A model generated the notes under the pieces. The model saw only the letters and a list, made by a program, of their open reading frames with translations. It was not told where the DNA came from and ran no database searches. From NCBI GenBank assembly GCA_963725395.1, contig CAVRYH010000005.1, positions 434,001 through 498,000 of the forward strand: a stretch of DNA of 64,000 bases. The letters run 5' to 3'. The position numbers and the translations under genes were made by a program. The DNA comes from Bog-756 sp963725395. GTDB lineage: Bacteria > Actinomycetota > Acidimicrobiia > Acidimicrobiales > RAAP-2. This document shows positions 1 through 7,708 of the stretch, piece by piece (within the stretch, counting starts at the first letter, position 1; the number at the start of each line of letters is the position of its first letter).

Positions 1-1
1 A

Positions 2-526
2 ATCGCCGTGGCGCGTCGCCGCTCGGGTGGGGGGGCGGTGCTGGTGACGCCCGGGGATCCGGTGTGGGTGGACGTATGGCTCCCGGCCGGCCATCCCCAG
101 TGGCGCAGCGACGTCGGGCTCGCCTTCCACTGGCTGGGTGAGGCCTGGTCCGGCGCGCTCGCCGGTGCGGGTCTCACCGGGTTGGCCTACCATCGGCAGG
201 GCTACGTGTCGTGCACCCGCTGGTCGTCGCTCGTGTGCTTCGGAGGTGTGGGGGCCGGTGAGGTGGTGACCGCGGAGGGTCGCAAGTTGGTGGGCCTCGC
301 GCAGCGACGGAACCGGGCCGGTGCGTGGTTCCACGGGGCCTGTGTCCTGCAGTGGGACCCCGGACCCCTCGTGGACATCCTGGCCATGGGGCCCGACGAC
401 AGGGGCCGGGCACGGGCGGAGCTCGCCACCGCGGTGGTCGGGACCTCCGAGCTGTGTCGCGTGGCCGGACGAGCCCCCCTGGCCGGCGCGGCCATCGTCA
501 CCGCCTTCCTCGACGCGCTGCCCTGA
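2..526 (+). CDS. Lipoate-protein ligase A family protein, 5' end missing
   Basis: The reading frame is already open at the left edge, so the N-terminus lies outside the window. The visible part begins with an RRRSGGGAV stretch, matching the Arg-Arg then Gly-rich nucleotide/lipoyl binding motif of the BPL/LPL ligase fold, and continues with KLVGLAQRR (the conserved Lys-Val-x-Gly region) about 90 residues later. Family members attach lipoate or a related acid to a lysine of an acceptor domain, or act as octanoyl/lipoyl transferases. Which of these applies here cannot be told. A GTG at 8 is in frame but would cut into the conserved motif region, so it is probably internal. A hairpin follows the stop. 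Confidence 0.72.
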   Translation: MAVARRRSGGGAVLVTPGDPVWVDVWLPAGHPQWRSDVGLAFHWLGEAWSGALAGAGLTGLAYHRQGYVSCTRWSSLVCFGGVGAGEVVTAEGRKLVGLAQRRNRAGAWFHGACVLQWDPGPLVDILAMGPDDRGRARAELATAVVGTSELCRVAGRAPLAGAAIVTAFLDALP

Positions 527-529
527 CCC

Positions 530-551
530 GCCGGCCCGCCTCGGCGGGCGG
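530..551 (+). terminator. Candidate hairpin terminator after the lipoate ligase-like gene
   Basis: GCCCGC (534-539) and GCGGGC (544-549) form a perfect 6-bp stem with a CTCG loop, extended by flanking CCGCC/GGCGG-type pairing. It sits 8 nt after the stop codon. There is no T-tract, which is common in GC-rich actinobacteria, so function is inferred from position. Confidence 0.45.
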
Positions 552-661
552 CAGTGGTGGTGCGGCGGACGGTGGTGCAACCGGTGCGCCACCCGCCTTG
601 GCGCAACAGAACGCGCGGGTCGCTCGCTCCATCGCGGGCCGGAAATGCCTCCAGTAGTGCC

Positions 662-720
662 CGAGTGGTTGACCAGTGGGGGACGGGGGCGTAAAGTGGC
701 GCAAAGTGGTGTGAAAGGGA
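662..720 (+). promoter_or_regulatory. MraZ box array, operator of the division cluster
   Basis: Two exact AAAGTGG heptamers stand at 693-699 and 703-709, followed by AAAGGGA at 714-720, so the repeats recur every 10-11 bp on one face of the helix. Weaker copies ending in AGTGG lie at 664-668 and 675-679. Published MraZ operators are direct GTG-type repeats at one-turn spacing, and a motif starting AAAGTG is described for Mollicutes MraZ. Position just before mraZ supports autoregulation of the cluster. No confident -10 hexamer was identified here. Confidence 0.65.
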
Positions 721-777
721 GGGATCCGAACCGTCGGGTTCTGGGCACTGCGGGGAGCATTGTGGGAGCAATCACCA

Positions 778-1197
778 GTGGCACGGTTCTTCGGCAGGTA
801 CGAGCATTCGCTCGACGACAAGGGAAGGGTCATCCTCCCGTCGAAGTTCCGCGGACCGTTCGAACACGGCGGGTATCTGACCGAGTACCAGGACGGGTGC
901 CTGTCGCTGTGGACGCCGGACGAGTTCGAACAGCAGATGGAGACGATGCTGGAGCGGGCGACGGCCGGCCGGAGCGACCGGAACCTCGTACGGCTCTGGG
1001 CATCGACCTCCCACGAGCTGGAGATCGACCGGCAGGGACGGATGGCCATTCCGGCCCGACTGCGGGAGTACGCGGGACTGGTCAGCGACGTCCTGGTGCT
1101 CGGAGCGATCGACCGGGTGGAACTGTGGAACCGGGAGTCGTGGGATCAAAAGGTGCTGCCCGAAGAGGAACGTCTGACCCAGGGCGACGACGGTTGA
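778..1197 (+). CDS. mraZ: Transcriptional regulator MraZ
   Basis: MraZ is a ring-forming DNA-binding protein of the AbrB/SpoVT fold that controls its own division and cell-wall cluster. The 139-residue product has both family repeats: an N-terminal FFGRYEHSLDDKGRVILPSKFR block and a second block near residues 75-100 with DRQGRMAIPARLR. The GTG at 778 is chosen because GGGAG at 764-768 lies 9 nt upstream and the protein then begins MARFFG, as in other MraZ proteins. A TTG at 760 in the same frame has no usable ribosome binding site. The gene opens the dcw cluster, just downstream of the AAAGTGG box array. Confidence 0.93.
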   Translation: MARFFGRYEHSLDDKGRVILPSKFRGPFEHGGYLTEYQDGCLSLWTPDEFEQQMETMLERATAGRSDRNLVRLWASTSHELEIDRQGRMAIPARLREYAGLVSDVLVLGAIDRVELWNRESWDQKVLPEEERLTQGDDG

Positions 1198-1727
1198 GTG
1201 ACGCCGTGCGCCTCCACGTGGTCCGCCACGATGTCGATGAGAAGCTCGATTCCGCCAGCGCCGCAGGCGATGCGGCCGCCGTGGGCCTCGCGGGCGGGGG
1301 GGGCGACCGCTCCGGGACCGACCGGATCAGCCCTGACCATCCGAGCCTCGACCGGCTGCCGGCGGACGAGGACGCCTCCCTGCCGGCCGGCAATGCGAAG
1401 GGGCCCTCGAACTCCATCACCTCCATCACCTCCCTCACTGCCCTTCCCGCGCCACCGGCGGCACCCAGGCGATCGCGGCATACCGGCCCACGGGCCGGCC
1501 GCCTGCGCCAGGCCGTCCCACCGGCCGCCGACCCGGAGCGGCCCCACCGACCGACGCCGTATGAATCGGGCCTGGCCGCGGTGGCCCGCCACGACGTCCA
1601 CATCGAACGTGTCTGGCCCATGCGCAGTCCCTCGACCGGATCCCTGGAAGGATCCTCCTCCGCCTACTTCCAGGGAGTGTGTCGCGGCACTCCACCCGCA
1701 ACCATCGTGCCGGTCGGGGGACTGCGG
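1194..1727 (+). other. 530-nt stretch between mraZ and rsmH, open in the rsmH frame, function unknown
   Basis: No known gene is recognisable. The frame of rsmH stays open through the whole stretch, and a TTG at 1194-1196 overlaps the mraZ stop (TTGA), so an extended rsmH or a separate coupled ORF is formally possible. The first 200 nt in this frame have the high third-position GC and acidic composition expected of coding DNA; the rest is rich in Pro, Arg and Ser and looks less coding. Mycobacterial RsmH proteins carry an N-terminal extension, though shorter and not alike. A strong hairpin lies at 1641-1676. It could be a leader region, an N-terminal extension or a decayed gene. Confidence 0.3.
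1641..1676 (+). repeat. Perfect 10-bp inverted repeat upstream of rsmH
   Basis: TCCCTGGAAG (1641-1650) and CTTCCAGGGA (1667-1676) are exact reverse complements separated by 16 nt. The hairpin ends 51 nt before the rsmH ATG. It may be an attenuator, an mRNA-processing site or a protein-binding palindrome; no T-tract follows. Confidence 0.6.
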
Positions 1728-2722
1728 ATGAGCCAGGACTTCTCCCACGACCCGGTCATGGTGGCCGAGGTGGTCGAGCTGCTGCGCCCGGTCCCCCCCG
1801 GGCTGGTCGTCGACGCCACCCTGGGTGGCGGGGGCCACGCCGCAGCCCTGCTCTCCGCCCTCCCTGGGGTGCAGGTCCTCGGGATCGACCGGGACCCGCT
1901 CGCCGTGGAGGCGGCCGCGCTGACCCTGGCCCCCTTCAGGGACCGGGTCCTGATCCGCCGCTCGCGCTTCGACGTCATGGCCCACGTCATCGACGAGGCC
2001 CAGGACGATCTCGGCCGGCCGCTCCAGGAGCGGGGACTGAGCGGTGTGCTGTTCGACCTCGGCGTGAGCTCACCCCAGCTCGACGTGGCCGAACGTGGCT
2101 TCTCCTACCGGCGCGACGCCGTGCTCGACATGAGGATGGACCCCACCTCGGGTCGGACGGCGGCGGACGTGGTCAACCAGTACGACGAGGACACCCTGGT
2201 CGAGTTGTTCGCCGACAACGGCGAGGGACGCTTCGCCCGTCGGATCGCCCGGGCCATCATCGCCGCCCGGCCGGTCACCACCACCGGGCAGCTGGCCGAC
2301 GTGGTCCGTGCCGCCATCCCCGCCGCCACCCGACGGACCGGCGGCCATCCTGCGCGCCGGGTCTTCCAGGCCATCCGGATCGCCGTGAACGAGGAGCTCG
2401 ACCAGTTGGAGACCGCCCTCGAGGATGCGCTCGCCCTCCTAGGGCCCGGCGGCCGATGCGTGGTGATCGCCTACCACTCGGGTGAGGACCGCCTGGTCAA
2501 GAGCATCTTCCAGCGACTGGCCACCGACAACTGCCAGTGCCCGCCCGGTCTGCCCTGTGTCTGTGGTGCCAACCCGCAGTTCCGCCTGGTGGCGCGAGGG
2601 CGCGCCGGCCCCGTGCCGAAGAGGTCGCACGCAACCCCCGCTCGGAGGCCGCCCGCCTCCGGGTGATCGAACGGCTCCCTTCCCCGACCGACCGTGATGC
2701 CGAAATGGGCGGGGTGGCCTGA
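1728..2722 (+). CDS. rsmH: 16S rRNA (cytosine(1402)-N(4))-methyltransferase RsmH, apparent frameshift near the 3' end
   Basis: RsmH (MraW) methylates N4 of C1402 in 16S rRNA using S-adenosylmethionine. Motifs are clear: DATLGGGGH and GIDRDPL for SAM binding, FDLGVSSPQLD, DMRMDP, and the Cys-rich stretch before the C-terminus. The ATG at 1728 gives the usual compact start. After FRLVARGRA, around 2600-2615, the open frame runs into an unrelated tail ending at 2666, while the neighbouring frame encodes the normal family tail EEVARNPRSEAARLRVIERL and stops at 2722 in a TGATG overlap with the next gene. One missing base restores a 331-residue protein. Sequencing error is the likelier cause. Confidence 0.88.
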
Positions 2723-3180
2723 TGGCGCCGCCGGCCGACGCCGCAGCCCGCCGTTCCGCAGCCAGGGCCGAGCCGCGGGCCACCCCGGGCCCGAGCCGGC
2801 GGCCACCGCTCCGGCTCTTCGAGGCCGCGCCCCGCCGGCGCCCCGGCACGAGAAGGCTCCGGCGGTCGACGAAGTGGCTCGCCGCCCTCCTGATCGTCGG
2901 GAGCCTCGTGGCCGTCGTCGTCGGTGACACCCTCATGGCCGAGGGGCAGGTCCGCCTTTCAGCCACCCAACAGCAGCTCGCGGCCGCTGTGGCCGTCCAG
3001 AAGGCGGCCCAGGTGGCCGTGGCCGAGAAGGCCGCGCCTCCGGTGGTGGTGAGCCAGGCCGAGGCCCAGGGCCTGGTGGAGCCGACCCAGGTCGTCTACC
3101 TCCCGCACGTTCCGCTCGACGTTCCGCTCCCAGTCCCGGTCACCAGCCCCGCCGTGCCGAGCGTCGCGGCCAAGCGGTGA
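2722..3180 (+). CDS. FtsL-like division protein
   Basis: The 152-residue product has a basic, Pro/Arg-rich cytoplasmic tail, one membrane segment at about residues 54-70 (LAALLIVGSLVAVVVGD), then a helical segment likely to form a coiled coil and a Pro/Val-rich end. That layout and the place between rsmH and ftsI match FtsL, the bitopic partner of FtsB and FtsQ that helps activate FtsWI at the septum. Sequence identity within this family is always low, so the call rests on topology and position. It overlaps the true end of rsmH by one base and the GTGA at 3177-3180 couples it to ftsI. Confidence 0.65.
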   Translation: MAPPADAAARRSAARAEPRATPGPSRRPPLRLFEAAPRRRPGTRRLRRSTKWLAALLIVGSLVAVVVGDTLMAEGQVRLSATQQQLAAAVAVQKAAQVAVAEKAAPPVVVSQAEAQGLVEPTQVVYLPHVPLDVPLPVPVTSPAVPSVAAKR

Positions 3181-3216
3181 GCCCCTCGATCCTGCTGGGG
3201 CGGCGCCGCCCGCGCC

Positions 3217-5058
3217 ATGCGGCTGGTCCTCGTGGTCGTGTTCATCGTGATGATCGGCCGCCTGGTCTCCGTGCAGGAGTTCTCCCATCAGCACTACGCC
3301 TCCCTGTCCACCTCCCAACTGACCCAGACGGTTTCGGTGCCCGCCGTGCGTGGCGGCATCTACGACCGGAACGGCGAGGTCCTGGCGGAGACGGTGACCA
3401 AGCAGACGGTGGTCGCCGATCCGTTGCTGATCACCCATCCGGGTACGGTGGCCGATGCCCTCTCGCCGGTGATCGGGGTCCCGACCGACCAGCTGCGCGC
3501 CGAGCTCACCGAGCGCTCCGGCTTCGTCTACCTCGCCCACCGGGTGTCCGACGCCGTGGCCGGCAAGGTGACCGCCCTCAACCTCCCGGGCATCAACCTC
3601 GTGCCCGAGACCCAACGGGTCGAGCCCGCCGGCCTCCTGGCCTCACCCCTGCTGGGGTCGGTGAACTGGGACGGGAACGGCGCGTCGGGCCTCGAGTACC
3701 AGTTCCAGTCCCTCCTGGCCGGCAAGGCGGGTTCGAAGAGCCTGCTCGAGGCACCCGACGGCGTCACCCTCCCTGGCGGGGACAGCTCGGTCGCCGCCAA
3801 GCCGGGAACCGGCCTCGAGCTCACCATCGACGAGTCCATCCAGTACGTCGCCGAGCAGGCCCTCGCCGCCGAGATCTCCGCCAGCCACGCGTTCAGCGGC
3901 ACTGCCGTGGTGATGGATGTGAAGACTGGTGACATCCTGGCCATGGCCAATCTGCAGTCGACCACCGGCACCGCCACTACCGGTGCGGCCGTCTCCGCCG
4001 CGCCCCGGTCCCCGACCGCGGCCAGCGCCTCCGCCTCGGACGCGGCCGCCTCCACATCGGGCCCCACCCTCGTCTCCCAGGCGGACACCCTGCCCCCTGG
4101 CGTCGAAGAGGCGCCCTCGGACTCGGCGGTGACCCAGGTCTACGAGCCCGGTTCGGTGTTCAAGCTGGTCACGTTCTCGGCCGCCCTGTCCGCCGGGGTC
4201 GTCACGCCGAACCAGGTGATCTCGGTGCCGTCCTCCCTGCCCATGGGCACCTACACGTTCCACGACGCCGAGGCCCACGGCCTCGAGCGGCTGACCCCGG
4301 GAGGGATCATCGCCCAATCGTCCAACATCGGGACCATCGAGATCGCCGAGGCGCTCGGTGAGAAGCGTCTCCTCGCCCAGATCGGGAACCTGGGATTCGG
4401 CAAGTTGACCGGTCTCGGGATCCCCGGCGAGTCGCAGGGCCTGGTCCCGGGTCCCTCCGCCTGGACGGGGACCTCCATCGGCTCCACGCCCATCGGGCAG
4501 GACGACGCCGTGACCGCCCAACAGATTCTCGACGCCTACAACGCGGTGGCCAACGGAGGGGTGTTCGTCGCTCCCCGCCTGGTCCGGGCGGCCGTCACCC
4601 CCTCCGGCGCGGTGGTGGCGGCCAAGCCCTCCCAGAGCCACCGCGTGATCGATCCGACCACCAACGGCGAGCTGGTCTCCATGCTCGAGGGCGTGGTGAG
4701 CTCGGGTACCGGCACCGAGGCCGCCATCGACGGCTACACCGTCGCCGGGAAGACCGGAACGGCCCAGATCCCGAATCCGAACCACCTCGGGTACATCTCT
4801 GGGGCCTACGTCGGGTCGTTCGCCGGGTTCGCCCCGGCCCAGAACCCGGTGCTCTCGGCGGTGGTGGTCCTTGACCACCCCACGCCCATCTACGGTGGTG
4901 CGGTGGCTGCACCGGTGTTCTCGACGATCATGGCCTACGCCCTGCACCACTACGGGATCCCCACCACCGCGGCCGCCACGACCTCGGCCTCCAGCTCGGC
5001 CGTCGGTTCCACCGGTACCATCGCGGTGCCCTCCGGAGCGACCACGGAAGGCCCGTAG
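3217..5058 (+). CDS. ftsI: Septal peptidoglycan transpeptidase FtsI (class B PBP)
   Basis: FtsI cross-links peptidoglycan at the division site in complex with FtsW. The 613-residue frame has a membrane anchor at residues 1-16, a PBP dimer domain to about 190, and a transpeptidase domain with all three motifs: S313-V-F-K316, S368-S-N370 and K512-T-G514. Two oddities: residues 249-305 before the active serine form a long Ala/Ser/Thr-rich insert, and the C-terminus is Ser/Thr-rich. The ATG at 3217 gives almost no cytoplasmic tail and lacks a ribosome binding site. A GTG at 3177 overlapping the ftsL stop encodes MSPSILLGRRRPR one frame away, so a 1-nt error near 3180-3217 could hide the true start. 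Confidence 0.9.
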   Translation: MRLVLVVVFIVMIGRLVSVQEFSHQHYASLSTSQLTQTVSVPAVRGGIYDRNGEVLAETVTKQTVVADPLLITHPGTVADALSPVIGVPTDQLRAELTERSGFVYLAHRVSDAVAGKVTALNLPGINLVPETQRVEPAGLLASPLLGSVNWDGNGASGLEYQFQSLLAGKAGSKSLLEAPDGVTLPGGDSSVAAKPGTGLELTIDESIQYVAEQALAAEISASHAFSGTAVVMDVKTGDILAMANLQSTTGTATTGAAVSAAPRSPTAASASASDAAASTSGPTLVSQADTLPPGVEEAPSDSAVTQVYEPGSVFKLVTFSAALSAGVVTPNQVISVPSSLPMGTYTFHDAEAHGLERLTPGGIIAQSSNIGTIEIAEALGEKRLLAQIGNLGFGKLTGLGIPGESQGLVPGPSAWTGTSIGSTPIGQDDAVTAQQILDAYNAVANGGVFVAPRLVRAAVTPSGAVVAAKPSQSHRVIDPTTNGELVSMLEGVVSSGTGTEAAIDGYTVAGKTGTAQIPNPNHLGYISGAYVGSFAGFAPAQNPVLSAVVVLDHPTPIYGGAVAAPVFSTIMAYALHHYGIPTTAAATTSASSSAVGSTGTIAVPSGATTEGP

Positions 5059-5120
5059 GTGGGCCACCGGCCGAGTCGCCCGGCCTCCTACGCAACTCGG
5101 AGCCCCTGGATTCAGTCCCA

Positions 5121-6569
5121 GTGAAGATGACCGAGGTGATCAGGGACATCGACGTGCTCGGCGTGCGCGGCGATCCGTCGTCGACGTCGGTGTGCTCGGT
5201 CGAGTTCGATAGCCGGCGGGTCGAGCCCGGTGCCCTGTTCTGCTGCGTGCCCGGGGCCCACACCGACGGTCACCTGCATGCCGGCGAGGCCGTCGACCGC
5301 GGGGCCGCCTCACTCGTGTGCGAGCGGTTCCTCGACCTCGACGTCACCCAGGTCCGAGTGGCCGAGGGCCAGGCCAGACCGGCCATGGCCAGCGTCGCCT
5401 CCTCCTTCTTCGGCCACCCCTCCCGCTCGTTGACCATGGTCGGCGTCACCGGCACCAACGGCAAAACGACCGTGACCCACCTGGTCCGATCGATCCTCGA
5501 CCACGCCGGCGTGGTGGCCGCCACCATCGGCACCCTCGACGGCGAGCGGACCACACCGGAAGCCCCCGTCCTCCAGCGGCGGCTGGCCGGCTTCGTCGTC
5601 GATGGCATCCAGACCGTGGCCATGGAGGTGTCCTCGCACGCACTGACCGAGCACCGGGTCGACGGGATCGTGTTCGACGTCGCCGCCTTCACCAACCTGA
5701 GCCGCGAGCATCTCGACCACCACGGGTCGATGGAGCGGTACTTCGAGGCCAAGGCCCGGCTGTTCGAGGCGTCGCGGGCGCGCGCGGTGGTGATCAACAC
5801 CGATGACGCGTGGGGGAGGCGCCTGGCCGGTGAGGTCGAGCGTGAGGGCCGGCCGGTGGTCCGCGTGGGGCGGTCCGATGCCGAGGAGATCTCCCTGTCG
5901 GTGGGATCCTCGTCGTTCCGGTGGCACGGACGGCAGGTGACGGTTCCACTGTCGGGGACCTTCAACGTCGACAACGCCGTGTTGGCGGGCACCGTCGCCG
6001 TCTGTCTCGGCCTCGACGAGGACTCGGTGGTCGCGGGCCTCGCCGCCGCTCCCGCTCCCCCCGGTCGCATGGAGGTGGTGTCGGGGGACGAGCCGTTCTC
6101 GGTGCTCGTCGACTACGCGCACACCCCGGGTGGCCTCGAGGTGGCGCTCGCTGCGGCCCGCGGGCTGGCCGGCGGCTCCCGCGTGGTGTGCGTGTTCGGC
6201 GGTGGGGGCGACCGTGACCAGGGAAAACGCCCGGACATGGGGGCGGCGGCGGCCCGATGGTCGGACCTTTTGGTCCTGACCTCGGACAACCCCCGGTCGG
6301 AGGATCCGATGGCCATCATCGGAGAGCTCCGCTCCGGGGTCGGCGGTGACGCAGAGGTGGTCGTGGAACCCGATCGTGCCGCGGCGATCCGGCTGGCGGT
6401 GACCACGGCCCGTCCCGGCGATGTGGTGGTGGTGGCGGGCAAGGGGCACGAGACCACCCAGACCGTGGGCGACCAGATCTTGCCCTTCGACGACCGCCAG
6501 GAGGTCGCCCGGGCACTCGCCGAGCGGTCGGGGGGCTCCCGGACGGGGACGAAGGATGCCCCCCGGTGA
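5121..6569 (+). CDS. murE: UDP-MurNAc-L-Ala-D-Glu:meso-diaminopimelate ligase MurE
   Basis: MurE adds the third residue to the UDP-muramyl peptide using ATP. The 482-residue protein shows the ATP loop GVTGTNGKTTV, DYAHTPGGLE, and GKGHET near the end. The signature DNPRSEDP, which reads the side chain of the added amino acid, indicates meso-diaminopimelate rather than lysine, so the organism should have DAP-type peptidoglycan. The ATG at 5121 is kept; 62 nt separate it from ftsI. The stop overlaps the mraY start (GTGA). murF, which normally follows, is missing. Confidence 0.95.
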   Translation: MKMTEVIRDIDVLGVRGDPSSTSVCSVEFDSRRVEPGALFCCVPGAHTDGHLHAGEAVDRGAASLVCERFLDLDVTQVRVAEGQARPAMASVASSFFGHPSRSLTMVGVTGTNGKTTVTHLVRSILDHAGVVAATIGTLDGERTTPEAPVLQRRLAGFVVDGIQTVAMEVSSHALTEHRVDGIVFDVAAFTNLSREHLDHHGSMERYFEAKARLFEASRARAVVINTDDAWGRRLAGEVEREGRPVVRVGRSDAEEISLSVGSSSFRWHGRQVTVPLSGTFNVDNAVLAGTVAVCLGLDEDSVVAGLAAAPAPPGRMEVVSGDEPFSVLVDYAHTPGGLEVALAAARGLAGGSRVVCVFGGGGDRDQGKRPDMGAAAARWSDLLVLTSDNPRSEDPMAIIGELRSGVGGDAEVVVEPDRAAAIRLAVTTARPGDVVVVAGKGHETTQTVGDQILPFDDRQEVARALAERSGGSRTGTKDAPR

Positions 6570-7597
6570 TCTCCCTCATGACGTCGGGGGGGATCGCGCT
6601 GTGGGTGGCGGTCCTCAGCACGCCGGTGCTGATCCGGTGGCTGCTCAAGAACAACATCGGCCAGCAGATCCGGGAGGACGGCCCCCAGGTCCACATCGCC
6701 AAGGCCGGGACCCCCACCATGGGGGGCATCGGCATCGTGGCTGCGGTGCTGATCGGCTACCTCACCGCCCATGCCATCCCCGGTGTCACCTTCTCGCGTC
6801 CGGGGACCCTGGTGATGTTGGCCATCGTCGGGGCGGCGGCCATCGGGTTCGCCGACGACTGGATCAAGGTGCGCAACCGCCGGAGCCTGGGGTTGAACAA
6901 GAGAGCGAAGTTCGGTAGCCAGATCGGCCTCGGGGTGACGTTCGCCCTCCTGGCCGTGTACTGGGCCCATGTCTCGACGGCCCTGTCGTTCACCCGGTAC
7001 GACTCGATCGGCCTCAACCTCGGCCCGGTCGTGTGGGTGATCTGGGCCACCTTCATCATCGCCGCCTCGGCCAACGCGGTGAACCTGACCGACGGCCTGG
7101 ACGGCCTCGCTGCCGGCTCGTCCACGTTCTGTTTCGCCTGCCTCGCCATCATCGGGTACTGGCAGTACCGCCACTTTGCCATCTACCACGTCGACAACGC
7201 CCTCGACCTGGCCCTGGCCGCGGTGGCCCTGGCCGGTGCCTGCCTCGGATTCCTGTGGTGGAACGCCGCTCCGGCCAGGATCTTCATGGGGGACACGGGG
7301 TCCCTGTCCATCGGCTCGGGCCTGGCCGCGTTGTGCCTGATGATGAACCTGGACCTCCTGCTGGTCATCATCGGCGGCCTGTTCGTGATCGTCACCCTGT
7401 CGGTCGTGATCCAGATCGTGAGCTTCCGGGTCTTCCACCGAAGGGTGTTCCGCATGGCCCCGCTCCACCACCATTTCGAACTCATGGGCTGGCCCGAGAC
7501 CACGGTGATCGTCCGCTTCTGGATTCTCGCCGGCCTGTTCGCCGCCCTGGGTCTCGGCATCTTCTACGGGGACTTCCTCTCGGTGGGGAAGGTGTGA
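6566..7597 (+). CDS. mraY: Phospho-N-acetylmuramoyl-pentapeptide transferase MraY
   Basis: MraY transfers phospho-MurNAc-pentapeptide from UDP to undecaprenyl phosphate at the inner face of the membrane, making lipid I. The 343-residue, multi-pass protein carries GTPTMGGIG after the first membrane helix, the Mg-binding NLTDGLDGLA, FMGDTGSL and the PLHHHFE loop. GTG 6566 overlaps the murE stop; an in-frame ATG 12 nt later is an alternative. In most actinobacteria murD follows, but here only 111 nt separate mraY from ftsW. Confidence 0.96.
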   Translation: MISLMTSGGIALWVAVLSTPVLIRWLLKNNIGQQIREDGPQVHIAKAGTPTMGGIGIVAAVLIGYLTAHAIPGVTFSRPGTLVMLAIVGAAAIGFADDWIKVRNRRSLGLNKRAKFGSQIGLGVTFALLAVYWAHVSTALSFTRYDSIGLNLGPVVWVIWATFIIAASANAVNLTDGLDGLAAGSSTFCFACLAIIGYWQYRHFAIYHVDNALDLALAAVALAGACLGFLWWNAAPARIFMGDTGSLSIGSGLAALCLMMNLDLLLVIIGGLFVIVTLSVVIQIVSFRVFHRRVFRMAPLHHHFELMGWPETTVIVRFWILAGLFAALGLGIFYGDFLSVGKV

Positions 7598-7708
7598 TGA
7601 GGCTCCACCACCCGGGCGCCGCGGTGGGCGAGGCTAGGGGGATGCACCAGGCGCACCCCGAGTCGAAGTCCCGCCCCGTCGACCGGTTCGATCTGGGAGG
7701 AGGAAGCC

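Noticed and set aside
1411..1436. Short tandem repeat TCCATCACC
   Set aside because: Only two copies; likely a chance low-complexity stretch.
3643..5067. 474-codon minus-strand ORF opposite ftsI
   Set aside because: Shadow of ftsI with Gly/Arg/His-rich composition and no recognisable motif.
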